In this document: in pieces, positions 23,561-35,206 of the stretch
Layout of the letters: every line of letters begins with the position of its first letter
How positions within the stretch are numbered: position 1 is the first letter of the stretch
Source: Vermamoeba vermiformis
Lineage: Eukaryota > Tubulinea > Echinamoebida
Direction of reading: 5' to 3'
Assembly (NCBI GenBank): GCA_045837725.1
Contig: JBEWZL010000116.1
Span: 1 to 64,000 of the forward strand
Length of the DNA stretch: 64,000 bases
Position numbers and translations under genes: made by a program
Notes under the pieces: model-generated
The model's input: only the letters and a program-made list of their open reading frames with translations
The model's database searches: none
What the model was told of the DNA's origin: nothing

Positions 23561-25837
23561 TTAAACACTCCTTAAAATGAACTTGATTAAATCTTCAGCA
23601 TCCGATTCGTCCGTAATGACCGGCTTAGCATTCAGATCCAAAGTATTATTCGTGGAATTATTATTTTCGCTTGTTTTTGTTGGTGTATTAGTAGACTTGA
23701 TTCTTTACGAGGGCTTGTAGCTTTTTCTTCGACTTTAGGCTTCTCTGTAACAACAACAGGACTGTCAACTTTTTTAACTGGATCCACTGAGGTTCTGGCA
23801 GGAGATTTCGTCCACGTGCTTGTTTGTGAAACTGATGGAGATGCTGTTGAGGTAGTGGGCGCCGTTGTCTTATTAGTTGGACTCGTCACGGGTGTAACAG
23901 GTGTACTGTAATCGAAGATATTGTTAGCAAAGTGGCCGGATCCAATTACAACAAATTTTAAAAAATTGATTTGAACTCAGGTTACGTTATCGATCATTGT
24001 TATTTCAGTTGTCCCTATTTGTAACATATATTTGCTACATCCTCGTTCGACAATTAAGTTGAACAAATTGATGAAATTTTTACCTTGTTTTGTTGATCGG
24101 TGTTGAAGTCACAGAATTTCGTGGTGAAGTTGCACTTGTTACTGAATTTCTAGGGGACGTCGGGCTCGTTGCTCTCGGTGATGTTTTTTCAATGTTAGCA
24201 ACAGCAGATTGCACGGCTGATGATTTGTTTGTCGGGGTCGAAGCGTTAGATCCAAAATTCAACTTTGGCGGGGGAGTACTTGTCGCGCTAGTATTAGTCG
24301 TTGAAGAGCTTGGCGTTGGTGAGGTTGGTTGGCCACTGTGCAAGGGCGATAAAAGTTTGTCAAGAGCAGTCGGATGTGACGGCGAGCTCGTGGTTTGGGT
24401 GGTAGTAGCGTGGGAAGGGCTCGAGGCAGTTGGTGGGTTAGTTGTGGGTGTTTTCTTAGGCGGACGATAGTTTGGAATAACTTGTGAAAGACGGGGTGGT
24501 TCGCGTTTTGGGTTTGAAGGTGGAGGTGTCGGATTGGCCCTTGATTTCGCGTTTGCTGCTTGCACGGCAGCCTTGACATTTGAAGGGTTAGCAGGGCTCG
24601 TCGGGAGTGAAGATGAGACGTTGGTGTTCTTGGTCGTGGTGCTTGGCTGGTTGGGCGAAGTAGGTGCGGAGTAGGGCTTGGGCTGTTGTGTCGGCGTGCT
24701 AAGTGTGGCAGGGGTTGGGTGCAACGGCGATGAAATTGTGCCTGAATTCATGTCCACAGCTCCAGACATACGTTTGTTGCTGAGAATCGCTGCATTGACA
24801 ACACTCGCCTCGATCGCTACACTCTTCGGTCTTGTCGTGGTCCACGAGGGCTTCTTAACTAACTCGTCTGAATGGTCATTCGATGTTTTCGGCGAGGCTG
24901 TGCTCGCGTTTGATTTGACAGCGTCGTTGGTCGATTGCGCGTGAGTGCGAGGGCTGGTCTTGGTCTCTGACTTGACACTTGACACGACCTCAGGTGTTGA
25001 CACTTTGACCTCTGTCTTCGTTGTAGTAGGTGTTGATGTGTTTGAAGATGTCACCGCTGACGTCGTTTTGACAGGTGTCACATTGGCGGAATTTCTCGGT
25101 GACATGCTCTCGTTCTGCAGGCCTTGGAAAATTGATACAATCAACTCTTCATGATTCACTACTTCGGGCTCTTCTTTCGGGACAACAGGTTCTGCAAATG
25201 TAACTGTGGCACGAGGTGATGCAATCTTTGCAGGAGATTTCACTTCAGTTGATTTTGGTCTGGTTTTCTCGCCCGATAGTTGAACGGATGTACGAGGAGA
25301 AGTTGGAATTTCAGTGCAGTACTTTAAGATGCAATTGGACATGAGCTCGTTGTCGCGTTGATCGTAGACTGATTTCATTAAGAAGACGCAAGCTTTAGAC
25401 ATGTCTTCGTTGAAATCCAAAAGGTGTTCTGATCCAGATTTCCTTTCGCCGGTTGCAAACTCGTCGATTATGCGAACGGCATCGATGAAAGCCTTAGAAA
25501 GCACCTTATACTTCTCTTCTACTTCTTCTTTCTCTTTCTTAATGCGTCGTTTGTCTTCTGTCTGCTTATCATATTCTTGCTCCAATTTACGCAATTCATT
25601 CGTTAATTTTTTCGTTTCAGACATTAAATTAGCTGCAATAGCTCCAATGTCTTCGATTTCTTCCGAGGAGGAGTCATCGCTAGTCGTATCAGTGTTTTCT
25701 GGATCTTTGGATTTGTCTTCTCCTTTTTCTTGCGAGGTCTTCTTCTTTAAATTATTTATGATTTCTCTTGACTCTTTAATCATGGACTTGACGCCCTTTC
25801 GCAGGTTGCTGCCAGCCTTGCGAAATTTATCTGCCAT
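23561..25837 (-). CDS. coiled-coil protein with a long Ser/Thr/Pro-rich tail
   Basis: Exon 1 (25837-24084) encodes a basic N-terminus (MADKFRKAGSNLRKGVKSM), an acidic Ser-rich patch, a coiled coil at about residues 65-120 (EQEYDKQTEDKRRIKKEKEE), and a helical stretch around ERKSGSEHLLDFNEDM. The rest is a low-complexity region with repeated TSPR/SPRN phosphorylation-like motifs and PxxP runs. Exon 2 (from 23906) continues the same composition. In the joined frame the protein ends at 23632 with an atypical Ile-rich tail. A shift at the AAA run near 23702-23706 gives instead an acidic end (DESDAEDLIKFILRSV) stopping at 23561, which looks far more natural. Function unknown; a cytoskeletal or membrane scaffold is a guess. 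Confidence 0.75.
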
Positions 25838-26311
25838 CTGCGACCATAAATCAAAAAGCGTAATTATGGAGCTGTGTTTATCGATCGAAGTAGTGCAAAT
25901 TTGTTTGGCATTATTAAGCCGTGGATTATTATTTATAGGAAGGAATTATTTATTGTCGGGGGAGATTTTTAACCTCGATCTATTTCGCATTATTACGCAC
26001 TTACACTTGTACCTGGATAAAAAGCTTAGTTCTCGATGAAATAAATAAATATAAGGGGTTATATATACAAGCTATTGCGCCATTAACTCGCGTATCTGTG
26101 TGAAATAGATTTTATTTGATTTTTTCGTTCATTAATCTTGTTGACGAAAGACGGCTCAATCCCGCATTATTAACCCGCCACGGTATTATAATCCACAGGT
26201 GGCATATTTAGGAGGCACATACACCTTAATACAGGCTTACCTAGCAGTTCGGAATTTTGTTTCAAATTTGTAGATCTCGCACAAAAATATTATTTTACGT
26301 GAACCTTGCGG
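25838..26311. promoter_or_regulatory. divergent intergenic region
   Basis: Lies between the coiled-coil gene (-) and the 2H phosphoesterase gene (+) and so should contain both promoters. AT-rich, with no supportable exon. The plus-strand frame entering it from 25401 is antisense to the coiled-coil coding exon. Confidence 0.4.
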
Positions 26312-27199
26312 ATGCTGGCTGTAGATCTGGTGATAGAACCTCCTGCAAATATCAAACAATTAGCAAATAATTTTAATGGTAAATTATTCTATGCAAGCAA
26401 GAATGGATTTGCCTTCGACCAGTACCACGTTCCTCACATAACAATAGCGCAACTTTATATTAAAGAAGAAAATTTGGATAAAGTTATTGATGCAGTAGCA
26501 GCCGTATTACAGAATATCAAGCCATTAAATTTGAACTCAGCAAATCTCGATCCTGGTCCCCAATTTGGTCCTGGGTAAGTTTTGATTAGTACCACGTTTG
26601 CAATCTATTATATTACGATTATATTATGAAATTATCGTAGAATAAGCTTGTTTACTAAGCCCACCACAGTTAATTTTTTATTCGATCTAGCAATTACGTT
26701 CCTAGTTTCGCAATTACAGAACCATTGGAAGGCATAAACGAGCTACATAAGAATATTATGCACGCACTTGATACGTTTATCGAGAAGATCGAAGGCAAAG
26801 CGGAATATTTTTTCCAGATCCCAAACGAATCCATTAGTAAGTCAGCTCTCTCAAAAAATTTGAGCACAATACTGACTATACTCGATAACATAGCGATAAA
26901 TCAGTCGTCTATCAAGTATGTAGCGAATTTTAAAGAAAAATCAGCCTTTGAAAAGTACTGGCCGCATATTACAATCGTAAGTTGCTTTCAAACTCGATTT
27001 TACGCTTAATTAATTATACTTCTTATTAAATATATCATATATATTAATATTATGCTTATAGGGAGTCGGTCCACTCCATGTTATTGAAGAAATTTCAAAG
27101 GAGTTTGAACCGTTCAATTTTATCGGCGATACAATTAGTCTCTATCAGTTAGGAAATTACTGTACCTGCGCCAAATTATTAAAACAATGGAAATTATAA
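26312..27199 (+). CDS. 2H phosphoesterase (2'-5' RNA ligase/cyclic phosphodiesterase-like)
   Basis: Three exons (26312-26574, 26691-26976, 27062-27199), about 228 residues. The two hallmark H-x-T-x motifs are present: HVPHITIAQ in exon 1 and YWPHITIGV across the exon 2/3 junction. These His/Thr pairs form the catalytic centre that acts on 2'-5' or 2',3'-cyclic phosphate bonds in RNA or small nucleotides. No signal peptide, so cytosolic. I chose the ATG at 26312; no earlier in-frame ATG exists close by. Substrate (tRNA splicing product, NAD-derived cyclic phosphate, 2-5A) is not predictable. Confidence 0.85.
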
Positions 27200-27229
27200 C
27201 CGATTAATTGCGTTATTGGTCTTCAAACA

Positions 27230-27700
27230 ATTTTCAGAGGTTCAGGCCAGATCAGATCTAAATCCAGCTGAGCTCGTAAAGGTAATCGTACTTTAGTATT
27301 GCGGAAGATCTTATTAACGTAATTTTAATAATTAGGTCCTCTTTGTGGTCTTTCGAAACTCAAACCGAGGTTGAATCCGATTTTCAAGTGCATCTCGAAA
27401 GGATCCAGGATCACAACCACAGCTCTATTATGCTCATAGTAACTCACTCGGATAACAATTTGGCGTCGGAACAAATAATTCTCCTGACGGCAATTGGTAC
27501 AAGGTGAAGCACCAGATCTCCGATGACAGATGTGAACACGATCGTAAACAACTGGAGAGAGAACTTTGTGGCAATAGCGAAAATAACAAGAACATGATAT
27601 AGAGAGGCTACTCTAGAGAATGCTCGAAAATCAGAAGTCCTGAAAGAAGTGCCAACAGAAGTTTCGCGATGTTTCGAACCGAGAAACTCCCTTAAAAAGG
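27230..27700 (+). pseudogene. possible degraded coding sequence
   Basis: A stretch between two genes has coding-like codons in more than one frame but no continuous gene. A splice-like unit (EVQARSDLNPAELVK, donor near 27280, acceptor near 27335) is followed by fragments such as VESDFQVHLERIQDHNHSS and DVNTIVNNWRENFVAIAK, interrupted by TGA codons and frame changes. It ends just before a possible donor near 27700. The pattern suggests a decayed gene or exons of an unrecognised one. I cannot name the family. Confidence 0.3.
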
Positions 27701-27796
27701 TAAATTTGACTATTTTGCAATTTAATTGGTTATCAACACCATAAAAGACAATATTAATATATTATAAAACAAACTCTTGACATTTAAACTGATATA

Positions 27797-29466
27797 ATGG
27801 CCGATCAGACTTACCGAAGACTCGAATACGACCATTTTGGCAAGCCTACCGAAGTTTTGCACTTCAAAACCGTTAATGGCATTCCTGCGCCTAAAGAAGA
27901 CGAAGTAGTTATCAAGATGGTAGCTACTCCAGTGCATCCATCGGTCCTCATGCAAATTCAAGGTAAAAAAAGCCCAAACATCCCTCTCCAAATTAAATTA
28001 AAGATAGTAATTAAACAATATTTTTAATATTATTTCAATTCGTAAGCAAGTAGATATTTTTCTGTCAGATCAAGCTCTCGCATGACGTGTTCGGAGCACG
28101 ATTGTGATTCTATTTCATAGTATTGCAATGATAGCATCAACTAGTATTTCTAATCGCTGATATATAGGCCTTTATGGCGAGAAACCTCACGAGAGAAAAT
28201 TCCCAGCAGTCGCCGGTAACGAAGGTAACTTAAATTTGTCCTGCAAAAGCCTATTTCAATATCCTAATTAATTTGTATAATATAGGTGTCGGTATTGTTC
28301 ATGCCGTAGGATCAAATATGACCCACTTGAAAGTTGGTCAACGAGTGACCTTCATCGGAGGTGAGTAAATCCGAAAAGTTTTTCATTTGCAATTGAAATT
28401 CTAATAGAAGCAATTTTATTATAGACGGCCTTTGGTCTGAATACGTTGTTGCATCCAAGGCTTCACCAATCCTCCCTGTTCCAGATGCAGTTTCAGATGA
28501 GTTTGCTGCTCAATTTTATATCAACCCAATCACCGCTCACGTGATGCTAGTTGGTAAATATATACGACATATATTAATATAACGATATTAATATGCTTCA
28601 CAGAGGTGCTTAACCCGAAGCAAGGAGAATGGGTGATCCAATCCGCTGCTGGATCCACTCTTGGTCGCATGGCCATTCAAATCGCAAAGTACGTATCACT
28701 AAATATGATATCATAATTAATAGACGTCGCGTTTGACACCATTTATATGGTGTTTTCGCTCATCGAGGACACGTACTAATTGCTATTAATAGACACAAAG
28801 GCATCAACTTGATCAACTTGGTGCGTCGTCAAGAACAAGCTGATGAACTCAAACAATCACTCGGACAAGATGTACACGTGGTCGTGTTTGACGGCAAGAA
28901 TACAGATGAAGCAGTGAAGCAGATCCAAAGTATCACTGGTGGTAAAGGCATCAATTATGGTCTCGATGCTGTTGCTGGCACTACTACCGATCTGATGGTC
29001 AAGGCTGCTGCATTCCGTGCGACAATTTTAGTGTACGGAGTGATGGATTCTACCACTTGGAAGTTGAGCCCTGGCGAGGTCTTATTCAAGGAGACTAGAA
29101 TTCACGGTACGTTATTTTCTAAACCCCTAATAATATCGCAACACGTTATGCTAACTAGAAATTACATCGTTATAATGATTACTTTGGTTAAGTTTAAAAT
29201 ATTGATAGTGGATTCGGATCAAAAACCGTTCGTACCATCAGTGAATACTAATATCGTTCACATAAATAGGCTTTTGGTTGGCCAAGTGGTTCACAGACGT
29301 AGCGCCCGCTGAAGTTCAACGCGTGTTCGGTGAGATGTTCCAATTGATGGCCCAAAAAGTTGTGACACCTGTCACTGAAGCGACTTTCCCTCTCGACGAG
29401 TACGCTGCAGCCATCGAACGATCCACGAAAACAGGCAAGGGCGGCAAGGTGTTGATTAAATTCTAA
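27797..29466 (+). CDS. MECR-like medium-chain reductase, copy 1
   Basis: NADPH-dependent reductase of the MDR superfamily, closest in pattern to trans-2-enoyl-CoA/ACP reductases (MECR/ETR). About nine exons and 320 residues. The N-terminal GroES-like part has EDEVVIKMVATPVHPS and KFPAVAGNEGVG; the Rossmann part has WVIQSAAGSTLGRMAIQIAK and a Q/R-rich strand (NLVRRQEQADELKQ) where NADPH would bind. The C-terminal exon ends KTGKGGKVLIKF. No zinc ligands or mitochondrial presequence are visible, so it may be a cytosolic member rather than mitochondrial fatty-acid synthesis MECR. An AATAAA follows at 29478. It forms a tandem pair with the copy downstream. Confidence 0.88.
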
Positions 29467-29924
29467 ACGGAATTAAAAATAAACCGCAGTGTTGCTTGAC
29501 GAATTGTTTGCAAAGGCCGCATCCGCACGCCTCTTAGCGCCACTTCCACTCGACTTTTCTTCAAAGTCATAAATAATTCAATATCTTTATTAAGCTGCCT
29601 TATTAATCTAAATCTACTAGCTAGGTAAATAGTTGTTTCGGTACATCATTACTAGCGTACTGTACAAAAAAGAGGCTACACTGGGCGAACAAGCCAAATT
29701 ATACAATGTTTAATATGGTTTTTCAAATTATACGTATTATCGTAAAGTACAGGATGTCAGAATACATCGATACTCGAAAATAAATTAAGGAGTCGCTCCG
29801 CGGGAGCCGGGGAAAGAAATGTCATTAATTCCGCTCCGCGAAAGATATAAAGCTTTTTTTTGTTTAAAGCTTCATTTATTTAGTGTGTTTGAGTTGGATC
29901 GATTTTACTATTGTAAAAACTTCA
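29467..29924. other. spacer between the tandem reductase genes
   Basis: Holds the poly(A) signal of copy 1 (29478-29483) and whatever promoter copy 2 retains. GCTCCGCGGGAGC (about 29795) forms a perfect five-pair triloop hairpin. An ATG at 29819 leads only to a short frame that does not join copy 2. Confidence 0.45.
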
Positions 29925-31513
29925 GCACCTGTTGAGTTTGACCATTACAATAGAGCCAAGAGTCGCACTACACTTGAGAACCATTACCGGCGTTCCTTCT
30001 CCATCAAATGTCTCGAGGTCATTGCTTCTCCTGTGCATCCGTCGGTTCTTGGAGCCATTTTAGGTCAGTTTTTTAAAATGAAGCATTTGATCAGTTTGAA
30101 AATAGCAGACGAACCTCATACTAGTAATTATGTTTTTTGTCCAATTAATAACGGATCTGGATCTACTCATCGGACGTGTCAATCTTGACAAGTAATAATT
30201 TTGTGAGATTACAATAAAAACTTATCTATAACGCAAGGAGAGGGATTAACAATAATTCAGGTATTTACGGCGAGAATGTACACGAGAAAAAGTTCCCGCT
30301 TGTACCGGGCAACGAAGGTAACTTTCAAGTATGATCCTGGATTAAATGACTAACAAAAAATATAATATGAAGGTGTCGGTACAATTCAAGCAGTTGGCTC
30401 GAACGTAGCCCATTTAAAGGTTGGCCAACGAGTGACTTTTGTCGGAGGTAATTTTAAAATTGCGGCGTAATTACATTATTGAGCTAATAGGCATTTGCAA
30501 TTATAGAGGGTATTTGGTCCGAGTATACAGTCCTCAATAAGGCCGCACCGATCATCCCTGTTCCGGATGCAGTTTCAGATGAGTTTGCCGCTCAATTCTT
30601 TGTCAATCCGCTTACTGCTTATGTCATGTTGCTTGGTAAATCTAATAATAACGAGCAATTTCCAGATTATTAATACGATTGGCAGATATCCTCAAGCCTA
30701 AGGAAGGAGAATGGGTGATCCAATCCGCCGCTGGATCCACTCTTGGTCGCATGGTGATCCAACTGGCTAAGTAAGAAGAAATGACCAATCATACACTTTA
30801 CTCACAAGTGCCCAGCAATACTTGCACAGTTTAAGGCGATGACATTTTGACATTTTTGACACGCGGAGTGTTCATCGCTCTTCAATACTAATCGTTGTCA
30901 ATAGGCACAAAGGCATTAACTTGATCAACTTGGTGCGCCGTCAAGAACAAGCTGATGAACTCAAACAATCACTCGGACAAAATGTACACGTGGTCGTGTT
31001 TGATGGCAAGAATACAGATGAAGCAGTGAAGCAGATCCAAAGTATCACTGGTGGAAAAGGCATCAATTATGGTCTCGATGCTGTTGCTGGTACAACGACC
31101 AATCTTATGCTGAAAGCTGCTGGCTTCCGACCAACGATACTTGTGTACGGCCGACTAGACAGCACTGACTGGAACATAAGCCCTGGTGACTTTATATTTA
31201 GAGAAGCTAAGATTCAAGGTACACCTGCGCTTAGCATATCGTTGAAGTTTTTGATTTTTCTAAATTTCCAGATCCGATCTTGCGTGTAAAGAAATTCTAA
31301 CTTCGTATTTCAACAGCTTTTTGGCTAGTTAAGTGGTTTTCGCATACTTCACCAGCAGACATTCAACGCGTGTTCGGTGAGATGTTCCAATTGATGGCTC
31401 AAAAAGTTGTGACACCTGTCACTGAAGCAACTTTCCCCCTTGATGAGTACGCTGCAGCCATCGAACAATCCACGAAAACAGGCAAGGGCGGCAAGGTGTT
31501 GATTAAATTCTAA
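29925..31513 (+). pseudogene. MECR-like reductase, copy 2, with damaged first exon
   Basis: Tandem duplicate of the preceding gene, with the same exon order. From the second exon on (GIYGENVHEKKFP, NEGVGTIQAVGSN, SAAGSTLGRMVIQLAK, and the shared end KTGKGGKVLIKF at 31513) the frame and splice sites are intact. The first exon (about 29925-30062) is not: no in-frame ATG precedes it, and its similarity to copy 1 moves between frames (EFDHYN in one, a segment like LHLRTITGVPSPS in another, EVIASPVHPSVLG back in the first), implying two compensating indels. Either a 5' exon lies elsewhere and part of the N-terminus has changed, or the gene is a young pseudogene. The segments around 30906-31085 and 31360-31513 are almost identical to copy 1. 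An AATAAA follows at 31525. Confidence 0.7.
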
Positions 31514-31883
31514 AAGGAATCAGAAATAAATGCTATGTTACAAGACGTATAGTTTGCAAAGTCATGCATCCAACCGGATCAACCTGAAACTTTCCGTTGG
31601 GCCGGAGTTTAACAACATGATACAGCAGAGCATATACGGCAGCAAATAGTAAGGAGTTTAAGACGTCTTAGTAGCAATGCTTAACTACGGATCAGAAAAT
31701 TATATTGCCGTGCAATCAATTAAAAATGCTGGAGAATCGTACGGCGTGAAAGCGTAAAAACTCAACAGTTCAATAAACTCCTCGCAATATTATTTTCTGA
31801 TATCGTGCTTTATATATTTATTTGAAGGTATTTTAGGTAATTTTTACTTGTGTACGGATCGGCTGTCCAGCTCCAAGAGAAAA
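31514..31883. other. convergent 3' spacer
   Basis: Between the 3' ends of reductase copy 2 (+) and the phosphotransferase (-). It contains the copy 2 poly(A) signal and AT-rich sequence. Nothing else seen. Confidence 0.5.
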
Positions 31884-34800
31884 TTAATGAATTTTCTTAG
31901 CTTTGACGACTTTCTTCGGATCGCCAGACTTCGCATCCGTAACAGCAGAGCTGGCTGCAGCGACGGCGGCTTTAGGCTTGATCTTGAAGGTACGAATGCC
32001 CAAATGCGTAGTTAATTGGTTAATGACGCCAACAATAAAGGACCAATAAACAACCATATATACAGCCACCAAAATGGGCAAAAAGATGGATTCAGGAATA
32101 ATGGGCTTCCTAGAAAATGATTAAAAAATGATTAATCGACAAGTTATAAGCCGGATCTACATCAAAATTAGATTTTTTGCATTCGTACGACTTTACCAAG
32201 TATATAAAAACGCAGTAGTTAAAAAAAGACGTCCGGATCTGCACATTTACGGCAAGATCTTAAAATAGTCTTGAGAACTCCAATTTGTAAAAATCGGATT
32301 TCAATTCTGGTGTCACATGATTATACTGCGTTCGATAATAAATCTCGCCGAAAACAAGTCGATAACTCAAAAAGACAGCAAAATTATCAATTTCTAAAAA
32401 AAGTAAAACTTTTGGGGTTTGCGAAGAAGGAAATAATGTATACTCTTTGTATTTTGATAATACTGGGCTTATATATGATGAAAGTACTTACGGAGCGAGA
32501 ACACCGTTCACGAATCCAAGCAAAGGGAAGATCAAGATAGGATTGTACCAAATAAAGTTCATCTTGCAAATGCGGCAAATCATGAGTTGGTCCTATAAGT
32601 ATTGGATATGGTTAATCGATATCGTGATTTGGTAATCAGTAAGTGTAAATGCGAGATCCGGATTGCGGACTTTGCTAAAAATGGAAAAATTCGGATTAAG
32701 GTAATTCTTTTGGTTACAATAAATCGGATTAATCCGGTGCAATTAACTTACGACTATATACGATGAAATGAAGCCATTGAGGACTAAGAACAATACAGGC
32801 TGGTTTTCAACGACGTTTGAGTGCGAGTAAAGACCCCAAGCCGATGCGAGACCGAGATGTGCAACGCACGGGAAAGCTTTGAGCACGGGGTCGAAAAGTA
32901 CGCCAAAGTTGAAATTTCCGAGCTTAGAATACTTGTTGATCACAAACTTGTATGTAACGAACACGCTAAGCAAAATGAAGAAAATTAGATCAAAGTTTTC
33001 AAAACCGCAAAAAACACAGAGATTAGTTCTAATCTTTGGTACCGATTGAATCGAATCAATGTGTTTGTTGACGGTTCGCTTAGATTTGATCCCAATGAGA
33101 TTTCTATAAATTTTTTGAACGGATGTAGGCCGTACTTACTTTGAGATAGCGGCCCAAATAGTGCCTGCAGCAATGAGGATGTTAACCAAGTCTCTAAGCT
33201 CCCAATCGAGGAAATGACTAACTGAAACAGCATTCAAAGGAGTTAACAGGGCAGTAACAAATCCGGGCAACACATCTCGGATCTTTTGCAAGTAGAAACT
33301 TTGACCTGACATTTTATCGTTAGAATCGATTGCTAACGGTATCTCTTATCGTACCAAAGAAGAAGCCAGCCATAATGAAGCCAATAATCGAGAGTTGAAC
33401 TTCAGTCGGATTCGCGTATTTGCCAAGGATTAATTCGTTGGTGTAGTACTCCTCCCAATGTGAAAAGAAAAAGGCTAAAGAGCCAACGATCAATTGCCAG
33501 AACATGTACCAGTGGCTTGAGCTCGTAGTAATCCATAAAGCAGGACCAGTTAACTACATCCAAAGAATCATTAGTAAAACTCGATTGAAACGATGCAACT
33601 AACAATGAAAATCGGTTACATCCCAAGTATCGAGTACAATAAATTATTTTACGGCATTAGAAACGTTAAAGATACGCTAGAAAGCTCGTGTAAAGCACGG
33701 ATGCGCTCCGGTGCCTTCGCCGAACGTTCACGAAGAGCTTTGTTTTATATTTAAGCCTTGCCATACTATTTTTAGGTATTGTTGATCTTGCGGATACGCA
33801 AAATCGAGAATTAAAAGCTATTGAATAGCGGGATATGATGCAAGACGTTTTGCGCGCGGATCCAATTTCGGCTTTGTGCTTCGTCTGTAAGCCTTAAGTA
33901 ACGAATTTTTGTCGGAATTTTAGCTACACAAACGATAGCCATACAAGTCAACAAAAGATATGCACCGCCGTTTACATGTTTGATTATTAGCATGCTTTTA
34001 ATTGGATCCGCATCCAACCCGCACGATTAACTAGAATCAAATAGCAACTGTAAAATATTGATATAAATATTTGGCTTGGTATATTGGCACAGAATTTTCT
34101 GTACGCGATTTCAAAATTCGAGATCTCAACCCGCTAAAATAAATTTTGATACAATTCGCAACGACACCAAAAATAGCGGTAAGCTCGGAATTACAATCGA
34201 TCTTGTATTCTATTGCAAAATCTGGTATATCTATCAATCTATTGGAATAATTCAAGACTTACCAGGACGAACAATGTATCAGTACCTGAAAAATTAAAAG
34301 TACTATTAGCACCGCTGTAAATATGAATCTATTGCACTGCCTCGATGAAAGCAAATTAACTTTAGTAGTAGTACTACTATTAATACAATAAGCTTAATCT
34401 ATCTATGAATTGAAAGCGGAAAAATTTTGACAGATCGGGTTGTTTTCACAGATATTTTCAGACTTACCATGATCAAAAAGTTCACCAAGCGGAGATGAAG
34501 ACCCAGTTCTACGCGCCTATAATAAAATGGACTATATTAGTTTCGTGTTGAATACTTTCTAAGCGCGAATCTGGGACGCGTACCTGCTTGCCATCTACGT
34601 TGTCGAAAGTTTGATACAAAAAGATATTCGTGCTCCAAAATAAGTACATCCACCATGGCACTTGACCAGTTAATGTAGGAAAATAATATACACTTAGCAA
34701 GAAGTTGGAAACTAAGCAAAGAAATCCGAGTAGTGTCACCTGAGCAAAATTATGGTTAAGCAAACAACGAATAATTACTGTGGATATAATTTAAATAATA

Positions 34801-35206
34801 TTTTGACTCGTGGAATAATATTTAAAAATTATTAGGCACTGGTATAATGTCATTTAACAGGATCGGGTCCTCAATTGAAAAATGCCTCCATCAATGCAAC
34901 CAGGAGAACTCTGTATTAAATTAAATAATATGCCGCTTACCAAGTTCGGGCTGTCAAAAAACAACGGTTAGCACGAGATCCGAGCGCAAAAAAGAAAATA
35001 TCGAGTAAATTAATTTTATGAACAACCCTAACAAAATTAAACAATTATCTGCTTAGTACTTACGCAAACCACGTAGGAAAAAATGTTTCAGTCACCCAGG
35101 TCCAATAGTGTTTCATAAACAGATTTGCCAGGAACGAGTTGTCGACACCCGTGTATTTATATTGACTCAGAGCGTTAAGCCCGTCTTTAGTTATATATTT
35201 TACCAT
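31884..35206 (-). CDS. choline/ethanolamine phosphotransferase (CDP-alcohol family)
   Basis: Last step of the Kennedy pathway: transfers phosphocholine or phosphoethanolamine from the CDP form to diacylglycerol in the ER/Golgi membrane. The start at 35206 gives MVKYITKDGLNALSQYKYTG, a conserved opening of CEPT/EPT proteins. The catalytic CDP-alcohol motif DG-x2-AR-x8-G-x3-D-x3-D is complete across exons near 34615-34580, 34516-34470 and 34290-34265 (DGKQARRTGSSSPLGELFDH, then GTD). Later exons encode several TM helices (SHWEEYYTNELILG; LPILVAVYMVVYWSFIVG) and a Lys/Ala-rich cytosolic tail ending VVKAKKIH. A small exon after the GTD motif is expected inside 34265-33556 and may lie near 33980-33920 (AYLLLTCMAIVC); its borders are uncertain. 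Around ten or eleven exons. Confidence 0.88.

Noticed and set aside
24090-26039. Long plus-strand frames opposite the coiled-coil gene
   Set aside because: They are antisense shadows of a Ser/Thr/Pro-rich exon and give low-complexity hydrophobic products.
27336-27600. Caspase-like p20 fragment
   Set aside because: A vague resemblance only; no catalytic His-Gly or Gln-Ala-Cys motif is present.
33811-34017. Separate small minus-strand gene inside the phosphotransferase
   Set aside because: More likely an intron containing a missed short exon of the phosphotransferase, because part of it matches the expected helix.
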